A stretch of DNA of 64,000 nucleotides from the NCBI RefSeq assembly GCF_008806775.1, contig NZ_WAEM01000005.1:62001-126000 (forward strand), written 5' to 3'. The stretch comes from Flavobacterium luteum (GTDB taxonomy: Bacteria; Bacteroidota; Bacteroidia; Flavobacteriales; Flavobacteriaceae). Under the pieces are notes generated by a model. The model was given only the letters and a program-made list of their open reading frames with translations, was not told the origin of the DNA and searched no databases. The position numbers were made by a program, and so were the translations under genes. Positions 57,801-64,000 of this stretch are shown here, one piece after another (the stretch's first letter is position 1; every line of letters begins with the position of its first letter).

Positions 57801-59397
57801 TTTCTTCACGAATTCCGTCCAAAGGAGGATTGGTTACTTGAGCAAATAATTGCTTGAAATAGTTGTATAAAAGCTGTGGCTGATCGGATAAAACAGCTAA
57901 TGGAGTATCATTACCCATAGAACTCAATGCTTCATTCCCTTTAGCTCCCATAGGATTAATGATTGTTTTTAAATCTTCAATCGTATAACCAAAAAGTCTT
58001 TGTCTCGTTTCAAAATCGATACTTTCCGTTGGAATTGCATTATCAGTATATGGAATTTTGGCTAATTGTAATAAATTATCATTCAGCCATTTTCTATAGG
58101 GTCTTTTGGTAACTACATTATTTTTAACCTCGTCGTCTTCAATAATTCGACCTTCATTCATGTCAACCAAGAACATTTTTCCTGGTTCAAGTCTTCCGTG
58201 TTGTACTACATCTTCCGGTTTAATATCTAAAACACCAATTTCTGATGACATGATAACAAAACCACTTTTAGTTAAAGTATAACGAGAAGGACGTAAACCA
58301 TTTCTATCTAATAAAGCACCAATTACATTACCATCTGTAAACGGAATAGAGGCTGGACCATCCCAAGGCTCCATAATACAAGCATTATATTCATAAAATG
58401 CTTTTTTATCGTCTGACATATTTTGGTGTTTTTCCCAGGCTTCTGGAACCACCATCATCATTGCTTCAGGTAATGAACGGCCAGTCATCAATAATAATTC
58501 GACAACCATATCCATAGAAGCAGAATCTGATTTTCCTTCTAATATAATTGGAAATAATTTTTTAATGTCTTCGCCAAAAACATCACTTTTCATCAATTCT
58601 TCTCGAGCACGCATTCTGCTGATATTACCACGAAGTGTATTGATTTCTCCGTTATGACACATGTATCGGAATGGTTGAGCCAATTCCCAAGCAGGAAAAG
58701 TATTCGTAGAAAATCGTTGGTGTACTAATGCCAATCGAGTTACTAAATCAGTGTCTAATAAATCGGTATAATAGCGACTAATATCTTCGGGCATTAACAA
58801 CCCTTTATAAATTATTGTTGTAGTCGAAAAACTTGAAAAATAGAATCTGTGGCTTTCAGAAATTCTTGAATTTATAACAATATGTTCAGCTATTTTTCGA
58901 GCGGCAAACATTTTAGCATTAAATTGCTGTTCTGTTATATCTAGACCATTTTTACCTACAAACACTTGTTTTATTGCTGGTTCTTTCTCAGCTGCGATTT
59001 GCCCTAAATTTGAAATGTCAACCGGGACATCTCTCCATCCTAAAATTTCTAAATTTTGGTCTTTGATTGCTGCTTCAAAAGTTTCTTTACAAAAGATAGT
59101 TTGATTTTTACTTTTTGGTAAAAATACCATTCCTACTGCATACTCTCTTGGCTCAGGAATTGCAAAATCACATACTTTTTTAAAAAAATCATGTGGAATA
59201 TCAAATAAAATTCCTGCTCCATCTCCTGTTCTTCCATCCGAACTAACGGCGCCTCTATGTTCAAGCTTTATTAATATGTCAAGTGCTTTGTGAATAATAT
59301 CATTTGACTTGATTCCATTCAAATTACAAATAAATCCTGCACCGCAATTGTCATGTTCAAATTCAGGTGAATAAAGGCCTTGTTCTTGTATTTTCAT
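54880..59397 (-). CDS. gltB: Glutamate synthase large (alpha) subunit
   Basis: 1505 residues. The N-terminal glutamine amidotransferase has the nucleophile Cys18 (HDNCGAGF), which is exposed after removal of a 17-residue propeptide. The central and FMN-binding synthase domains include [10 protein letters not shown] and [13 protein letters not shown], with the 3Fe-4S cysteines in [13 protein letters not shown]. The C-terminal GXGXG beta-helix domain ([23 protein letters not shown]) is complete. Full length; promoter box at 59414-59421. GltBD with the GSII/GSIII pair forms the GS-GOGAT ammonium assimilation route. Confidence 0.97.
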   Translation of the reverse strand: MKIQEQGLYSPEFEHDNCGAGFICNLNGIKSNDIIHKALDILIKLEHRGAVSSDGRTGDGAGILFDIPHDFFKKVCDFAIPEPREYAVGMVFLPKSKNQTIFCKETFEAAIKDQNLEILGWRDVPVDISNLGQIAAEKEPAIKQVFVGKNGLDITEQQFNAKMFAARKIAEHIVINSRISESHRFYFSSFSTTTIIYKGLLMPEDISRYYTDLLDTDLVTRLALVHQRFSTNTFPAWELAQPFRYMCHNGEINTLRGNISRMRAREELMKSDVFGEDIKKLFPIILEGKSDSASMDMVVELLLMTGRSLPEAMMMVVPEAWEKHQNMSDDKKAFYEYNACIMEPWDGPASIPFTDGNVIGALLDRNGLRPSRYTLTKSGFVIMSSEIGVLDIKPEDVVQHGRLEPGKMFLVDMNEGRIIEDDEVKNNVVTKRPYRKWLNDNLLQLAKIPYTDNAIPTESIDFETRQRLFGYTIEDLKTIINPMGAKGNEALSSMGNDTPLAVLSDQPQLLYNYFKQLFAQVTNPPLDGIREEIITDTSLAIGGDFNIFDIVPEHCKKIKIQNPVISNEDLDKIRNIKHDDFKSVTISTLYKIERGVNGLERALEKCVQATFKAVSEGCNIVILSDRGVSEKMAPIPMLLACSYIHHSLNILKVRSKFGIIIESAEPREPHHFALLFGYGASAINPYMVNEIIQEQVNQGHITGIKADYAIANFNKAIAKGILKIMNKIGISTLHSYRAAQIFEILGLNKTFTSKYFPYTPSRIEGIGLKEIESEVKKRYQNAFPKSEIANLLPLEIGGIYRWRRTGEKHMFNPTTISKLQQAVRLNSPESYKEYSDMVNNQSKNLMTIRGLFEFNNLDPIPIDEVEPWTEIVKKFKTGAMSYGSISQEAHENLAIAMNRIGGKSNSGEGGEDSKRFQKELNGDSRNSAIKQVASGRFGVSINYLTNAKEIQIKMAQGAKPGEGGQLPGEKVVPWIAETRNSTPYVGLISPPPHHDIYSIEDLSQLIFDLKNANREARINVKLVAEVGVGTIAAGVAKAKADVILISGYDGGTGAAPLTSLQHTGIPWELGLAEAQQTLILNDLRSRIVLECDGQLKTGRDVAIAALLGAEEFGFATAPLVASGCIMMRACHLNTCPVGIATQDPELRKNFKGTPEHIINFMYFIAEELRGIMAQLGFRTLKEMVGQSQKLNVNKAIKHYKASGLDLSTILYKPEKAKEVPNYNTTTQDHALENVLDFDIIKAAIPSIYRKEKTRVTFNIKNTDRSVGAILSNEISKIYGAQGLPEDTILVDFTGSAGQSFGAFATNGLSFKIHGNCNDYLGKGLSGGKLIIKVPPTATFKPEENIIIGNVALYGAITGEAYINGMAGERFCVRNSGATAVVEGIGDHGCEYMTGGTVVVLGKTGRNFAAGMSGGIAYVYDTEKKFDATLCNMEMVAFDPMEEEDFVKLRRLIRNHSMYTNSPLAKRILSDWENQSKHFIKVMPIDYKKALKRLAEEKQIEELIAQ

Positions 59398-59413
59398 GCT
59401 AAATAATTTTTTA

Positions 59414-59421
59414 CAAAATTA
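59414..59421 (-). promoter_or_regulatory. Putative -7 box (TAATTTTG) for gltBD
   Basis: On the minus strand it reads TAATTTTG and ends 16 bases before the gltB ATG. Confidence 0.5.
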
Positions 59422-59724
59422 AAGATTTCATAGCAAATAATGAATTGAAATGCTTCAAAGAGGATATTTTTATAATAATAATAATAAAACGACTTATTAA
59501 TAGCAATAATGATAAATAAATACCTTTGAAATGCATAATCGACAATAATTAAAGACTAAAAATAAATTGAAATTGATATTTATTGAAGAAATAATTTACT
59601 TTAAATTTTTATCGAGATTTATAACAAATTTGATGTTATAATTTATATTTAAATTCATAATGATATGCTATCAAAAATTTTGCAGAATAAATGGAAAAAA
59701 AAAATAGTTGAATCTAATTTTTCT

Positions 59725-59732
59725 TATTTTTG
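59725..59732 (+). promoter_or_regulatory. Putative -7 box (TATTTTTG) for sucC
   Basis: It fits TAnnTTTG and ends 31 bases before the sucC ATG at 59764, supporting that ATG as the true start. Confidence 0.55.
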
Positions 59733-59763
59733 TGGCACTTTAAAAAAAGTTAAAACTTCAATC

Positions 59764-60961
59764 ATGGATATACACGAATATCCAAGGAAAAGAAATATTA
59801 GCCAGTTATGGTGTAAAAGTACAGCGAGGTTATATTGCAAATAACCCAATAGAAGCTATTGCTGCAGCTAAACAATTGACTGCTGAAACAGGAACTGGAT
59901 GGCATGTCATAAAAGCACAAGTTCATGCTGGTGGTCGTGGTAAAGGAGGGGGAGTAAAGCTCGCCAAAAATTTGCAACAAGTTGAAGAAATTGCAGAACA
60001 AATCATAGGAATGCAATTGATTACTCCACAAACTTCGGCAGAAGGAAAAAAAGTGCATAAAGTTTTAGTTGCTGAGGATGTATATTACCCAGGTGAAAGT
60101 GAAACTTCTGAATTTTATATGTCTGTTGTGTTGAATAGAGGTACTGGTCGTAATATGATTGTTTATTCTACTGAAGGCGGAATGGATATTGAAGAAGTTG
60201 CGGAACATACTCCACATTTAATTTTTTCGGAAGAAATAGATCCAACTACAGGCTTGTTAGGTTTTCAAGCACGAAGAATTGCTTTTAATTTGGGACTTTC
60301 GGGAAATGCTTTCAAAGAAATGACACAATTTGTAAACTCATTATACAATGCCTATATTGGTTCTGATGCATCGATGTTTGAAATCAATCCAGTATTAAAA
60401 ACTTCGGATAATAAAATTATTGCTGTAGATGCTAAAGTAAATTTGGATGACAATGCATTGTACAGACATCCTAAATTAGCAGAAATGCGTGATGTTCGCG
60501 AGGAAAACGCCATAGAAGTTGAAGCAAAAGAAGCGGGGTTAAATTATGTTGATCTTGATGGAACTGTAGGTTGTATGGTTAATGGTGCTGGACTTGCAAT
60601 GGCAACAATGGATTTGATAAAATATGCTGGTTTTGAACCTGCAAATTTCTTAGACGTTGGTGGAACCGCAGATGCAAAACGTGTTGAATTAGCATTCCGT
60701 ATTATTTTGAAAGATCCAAACGTAAAAGCTATTTTGATTAACATTTTTGGAGGAATCGTTCGTTGTGACCGTGTTGCACAAGGTGTTGTAGATGCCTACA
60801 AAAACATGGGAGATGCTATTAAAGTGCCAATTATTGTTCGTTTGCAAGGAACAAATGCAGAAATTGCAAAAGAGTTAATAGACAATTCAGGAATGCCAAT
60901 CTTATCTGCTGTAGAGTTTCAAGAAGCTGCAGACCAAGTAAAAGCAGCATTGAATAAATAA
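59764..60961 (+). CDS. sucC: Succinate-CoA ligase (ADP-forming) beta subunit, frameshifted near the start
   Basis: TCA-cycle enzyme making succinate and ATP/GTP from succinyl-CoA. From 59783 the frame reads QGKEILASYGVKVQRG and continues intact to 60961. ATP-grasp features are present (KAQVHAGGRGKGGGVK, FEINPVL, GGTADAKRVELAF, NIFGGIVRCDRVAQGV). The true ATG (59764, MDIHEY) is one base out of frame: the sequence has TATCC where TATC would restore MDIHEYQGKEIL. With that base removed the protein is 398 residues, the normal length. Without it, translation would have to begin at a TTG at 59876 and lose 37 residues of the ATP-grasp N-terminus. An assembly or sequencing error is the likeliest cause. 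sucD is not adjacent in the window. Confidence 0.9.
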
Positions 60962-60981
60962 TATAGGACTATGTTTGTACT

Positions 60982-61013
60982 AAAATCCTGAACGAGAGTT
61001 CAGGATTTTTTTT
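60982..61013 (+). terminator. Terminator of sucC
   Basis: A perfect 12-bp stem AAAATCCTGAAC/GTTCAGGATTTT (60982-60993, 60998-61009) with a GAGA tetraloop is followed by T's. Confidence 0.92.
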
Positions 61014-61087
61014 AAATTACTACTAAAGTGGTATTTTATTATAAATTGAAATAGTTCAATTTTGATTATAACTTTAAATCAAACAAA

Positions 61088-62698
61088 ATGAAAACTATTT
61101 ACATTGGAATTTTACTATTCATTGTGGGATTCGCTTCGGCACAAGAAATTAAAGAAAGTGTAGCACCTTTAAGTAAGAAAGCACAAAAAGGGTACCTTGA
61201 TGACGTTTCTACAGAGGATCATGGTGCTGTTAATGTTATTTTTCAGATGAAAATAGATAAAAAAAGTGATGCTGTTTCATTCGAAAATTACAGTTTTAAC
61301 AATGATCTAAAATATATTGGCACCTCAGATATACAAAACAAAAAAGCTACGATTGCTGATTATGAAACTACTTCACTTTATGCTTATGTTGGAGGATCAA
61401 ATTCTTTTGATGTGTTGAGTATGAAATTGAAAATCAATAAAGTAGTCGCAGTTAAAACTTGGAATTATAAAAAGCAGGAATTTAAAACAAAAAAAATAAT
61501 TTCAGATGAAACGGTAAAATTTAAAAATGATAATGGGAAAACATATAAAGGGTATGCTACTTATGATTCATTTAAAGATAATAAACAAACAGTATTTTGT
61601 TTAACAAAAATTGATACAAAAGACAAAAACACTGCAGATCAATTCAAAATTTTATTGATAAATGAGAAGTTAGAATTTCAAGAAAAAACTTTGGGTTTAA
61701 ATGGTTCGTACTCTCTGGTCTATTGCGAACAATTGAAAAATGAAAACATCGCCATGATTTTCGCACCAAACAAAGGCAACGGCGACATTTCTAAGTATGT
61801 TTATTTTCAATTTGATATCAATGGCAATCAAGTTAATAAATGCGAATTTAAAAGTCCTGCTTCAGCAATGGTTATAACAGCCTTTTATGAAAAAGACAAT
61901 AGTGTTTACTTTTTTGGTTCTTCAACCGATGGAAAAGATGCTTATGATAAAGTATTTAATGATTATGCCCCCATTAATAATCCTGGTGCTCCATCTAGTT
62001 ATTTAGCCATGAAATGGGAGAAATCTGTTGCCGAAAAAATGGATAACTTTCATATTTTAAGATTTACTGGAAATGAAAACGATTTTGCCACAAACACGCC
62101 AGTTTCGGAATTTAAATCTAAATTTAAAACTGCACCAGGCGACAAGGATGCAAGTGTTTATAAAGGTAAAAAGTTTTTAATTGAAAACTTTTTAGTAACT
62201 AATTCAAATGAATTTTTAGTAGCAGGGCAAATCTGTTCCACCGTTATGATGGGATTAGAAAATAAAGAGACTTCCTATGAAGACATTGTTTGTTTTCATT
62301 TTGATAAAAGTGGTAACCTCAAAGCACAATATGGAATAGGAAAATTAAATGACGATAAAAAAAGTATGATTTTTCAAATGTATCAGAACTTTTATCCTTC
62401 TTCTGATGGTAAAAGTATCTATTTAGAACTTATGGAAGTTAAAGGAATGAAAGGATATGCCTCATTTATTGATGCTTATGAGGGAACTGCAACCTATTCA
62501 GCTCATTATTTTCCTAGGATTACAAAAATTGATTTAGAAAATACTTCTTTAAGCCCAATCAAGGTTTTAGGAAATGGTAAATATTTTATCAATGATATTT
62601 ATTCCAGTCAATATGACGGAAAAGAAAATAGTATTTTGTATGTGGGTATGGACAAAGATTATGAAAACTTGTGGTTGGGTAAAGTAGTTTTGAAGTAA
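61088..62698 (+). CDS. Secreted hypothetical protein (536 residues)
   Basis: It has a clean signal peptide (1-19, ending FASAQ) and no other membrane segment. The mature protein is rich in Lys, Asp, Asn and aromatic residues and appears mainly beta-structured, with repeated short strands reminiscent of a propeller (FYEKDNSVYFFGSSTDGKDA, NEFLVAGQICS, YPSSDGKSIYLELMEV). I do not recognise a named family and see no sorting domain at the C-terminus. It stands alone between sucC and the TPR gene, with terminators on both sides. Confidence 0.7.
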   Translation: MKTIYIGILLFIVGFASAQEIKESVAPLSKKAQKGYLDDVSTEDHGAVNVIFQMKIDKKSDAVSFENYSFNNDLKYIGTSDIQNKKATIADYETTSLYAYVGGSNSFDVLSMKLKINKVVAVKTWNYKKQEFKTKKIISDETVKFKNDNGKTYKGYATYDSFKDNKQTVFCLTKIDTKDKNTADQFKILLINEKLEFQEKTLGLNGSYSLVYCEQLKNENIAMIFAPNKGNGDISKYVYFQFDINGNQVNKCEFKSPASAMVITAFYEKDNSVYFFGSSTDGKDAYDKVFNDYAPINNPGAPSSYLAMKWEKSVAEKMDNFHILRFTGNENDFATNTPVSEFKSKFKTAPGDKDASVYKGKKFLIENFLVTNSNEFLVAGQICSTVMMGLENKETSYEDIVCFHFDKSGNLKAQYGIGKLNDDKKSMIFQMYQNFYPSSDGKSIYLELMEVKGMKGYASFIDAYEGTATYSAHYFPRITKIDLENTSLSPIKVLGNGKYFINDIYSSQYDGKENSILYVGMDKDYENLWLGKVVLK

Positions 62699-62717
62699 AA
62701 TAATATTTAGAGGAACC

Positions 62718-62748
62718 AAAAAAACCTTTCATTTCGAGAGGTTTTTTG
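62718..62748 (+). terminator. Terminator of the secreted hypothetical gene
   Basis: A stem of AAAAAACCTTTC with GAGAGGTTTTTT (one mismatch) and a 5-base loop, ending in T's, lies 20 bases after the stop. Confidence 0.75.
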
Positions 62749-62835
62749 TATATACTATTTTCACTTTCTTTTTGTAGTAAAACACTGAAAATCATTATTA
62801 TTTTGTAACTTCCACGTGAATTTTATTATAGTAAT

Positions 62836-64000
62836 ATGAAAAAAAACTATATTTTTTTACTCTTAATACTCAACACTTTTTTTGTTTTTTCACAAATTAA
62901 AACGGCTGCAGAAAACTTCTTGAATCAAGGTGAAACTCTATATTCAAAGGGCAACTACCAAGAAGCGATTTTAAAATTTAATAAATGTGTACCCATTTTT
63001 ATAAAATCGGGAAATAATCAATTATTGGGAAAAGCCTACAATAATATTGGGAGAACTTTATCCCAAATGGGTAATTCAGAAGAAGCACTTAAAAACTATT
63101 TCTTGTCAATGGCCATTTCAAAGCAAAGAAAAGATACTTTGAGTACGGCTAAAACATATAAAAACATAGGGACTTTATATGAAGAGCAAAATGATTTTTT
63201 GAATGCAATGCAGTATTATGACACCTCTTTTGAACTTGCAAAAAAAAGCAAAAATTTTTTGCTTATGGCTGATTGTCAAAATAATATGGGTGTAGTTTAT
63301 GAGCAAGAAGCAAAATATCAAAAAGCTCTGAAAATGTATTCCAATGCTTTAGAAATTTATAAATCTAAAGGCGATGAACAGAAAATTTCGATGGTGCTGA
63401 ATAATTTAGCAATCGTTCAAAAATACCTTAAAAATTACCCCGAAGCGATTAAAAATTATGAAGCAGCATTAATTCTATCTGAAAAATTGGGCGATAAATT
63501 TATGGTTGCGGCTAATCAAAACAATCTTGGAAATGTGTATGCCTTGACTGGAAATTATACAAAATCATTGGAATTATGCAAGTTGGCAAATGAAAATGCC
63601 AAAGCAATTGATGCCAAAGAAGTGATTATAGAATCCTATGATGGTATTTCTACAGCTTTTGAAAAACTAAACCAGTTTAATGATGCTATCAAATATAGAA
63701 AGTTATATGAACTTGAAAAAGACAACTTCATAAATATAGAGCGTTCAGGTCAACTTGCCGAAATGCAGGTTAAATATGAAACTCAGAAAAAAGTAGATGA
63801 AATAAAATTATTGAGTCAAGAAAGTAAAATCAGATTGCTTAAAATTAGAGATCAAGAGTTTCAAATAGAAAGAAATAATTATCTTATTCTTGCTTTTTTA
63901 GTTTTGTTAACCAGTATTTTTATTGTTTGGTATTTTTGGAAAAGCAAACAAAAATTAAGAATAAAATTGATAGAGGAGCGAATAATCCAGAAAACAGAAG
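62836..64000 (+). CDS. TPR-containing signalling protein, 3' end beyond the window
   Basis: The ATG at 62836 opens a frame that runs off the right edge after 388 codons. A signal peptide (about 1-21, ending FVFSQ) is followed by six or seven TPR motifs (about 28-290; NYQEAILKFNKCVPIF, AYNNIGRTLSQMGNSEEALKNY, NLAIVQKYLKNYPEAIKNYEAAL). Next come a coiled coil (about 310-345) and one membrane helix (about 349-366; LILAFLVLLTSIFIVWYFW). This N-terminal layout is that of Bacteroidota TPR sensor proteins, which end either in a histidine kinase or a LuxR-type HTH. The output domain lies outside the window, so which is not decided. Confidence 0.85.
   Translation, partial: MKKNYIFLLLILNTFFVFSQIKTAAENFLNQGETLYSKGNYQEAILKFNKCVPIFIKSGNNQLLGKAYNNIGRTLSQMGNSEEALKNYFLSMAISKQRKDTLSTAKTYKNIGTLYEEQNDFLNAMQYYDTSFELAKKSKNFLLMADCQNNMGVVYEQEAKYQKALKMYSNALEIYKSKGDEQKISMVLNNLAIVQKYLKNYPEAIKNYEAALILSEKLGDKFMVAANQNNLGNVYALTGNYTKSLELCKLANENAKAIDAKEVIIESYDGISTAFEKLNQFNDAIKYRKLYELEKDNFINIERSGQLAEMQVKYETQKKVDEIKLLSQESKIRLLKIRDQEFQIERNNYLILAFLVLLTSIFIVWYFWKSKQKLRIKLIEERIIQKTE

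Larger units (their letters stand above)
59398..59763. other. Divergent intergenic region gltB-sucC
   Basis: 366 AT-rich bases without a gene. It contains the gltB promoter box near 59414, a short TAA-type microsatellite near 59470-59485, and the sucC promoter box at 59725-59732. No RNA gene seen. Confidence 0.55.

Overview
The window looks like a chromosome segment of a gliding member of the Bacteroidota, most likely Flavobacterium or a close relative. The DNA is AT-rich and Shine-Dalgarno sites are essentially absent. Many genes are preceded by the Bacteroidota -7 promoter box TAnnTTTG. The gene content is typical of the group: GldI, a type IX secretion adhesin with a gliding-type C-terminus, a PorP/SprF protein, a subtilase with a type A sorting tail, cyclophilin-FKBP fusions, type II and type III glutamine synthetases, and a large-periplasmic-domain YidC. 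No rRNA, tRNA, CRISPR array, prophage or complete insertion sequence was seen.

Layout. 1-3.5 kb: a hairpin repeat, a LysE-like exporter, an SDR oxidoreductase, a SprT-like protein and mannose-1-phosphate guanylyltransferase. 3.5-8 kb: TerC, then divergent glutamine synthetases (GSII on -, GSIII on +) sharing a 200-base control region that holds a palindrome. 8-11 kb: two tandem proteins each with two OmpA-like domains, and PurM. 11-15 kb: small secreted unknowns, a gene remnant and an MBOAT/SGNH acyltransferase pair. 15-19.4 kb (-): a folding cluster of DHH phosphoesterase, GldI and two cyclophilin-FKBP fusions. 19.5-22 kb (-): a CLC channel and ExbB/ExbD. 22-27 kb (+): guaA, two LysM proteins (one LpoA-like), OsmC and DUF3820. 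27-31 kb: pyrG and yidC, separated by a hairpin repeat. 31-38 kb: a fasciclin lipoprotein, a MORN/YwqK protein, mnmA, a secreted subtilase, nitronate monooxygenase and a small secreted protein. 38-49 kb: a 2.7-kilo-residue adhesin built of exact 261-bp repeats, followed by its SprF-like and OmpA/PD40 partners. 49-53 kb: a PafA-like phosphatase, lysA, and a frameshifted gene with a HEPN-like motif between short inverted repeats. 53-64 kb: gltB-gltD, sucC with a one-base frameshift near its start, a secreted unknown and the 5' part of a TPR sensor gene.

Themes. Nitrogen assimilation is well represented by GSII, GSIII and GltBD. The surface and gliding machinery links the type IX substrates (adhesin, subtilase) to their outer-membrane partners and to periplasmic folding catalysts. 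The rest is mostly core nucleotide, amino-acid and tRNA metabolism.

Most unusual points: the poly(A)9 frameshift that separates the two halves of the HEPN-like gene; the fixed-length repeat array with a two-unit super-period in the adhesin; the paired double-OmpA proteins with a CC motif in place of the usual Asp; the palindrome between the two glutamine synthetases; and the sucC frameshift, which is probably an assembly error. I found no clearly complete undescribed system; the frameshifted HEPN-like locus is the best accessory candidate.
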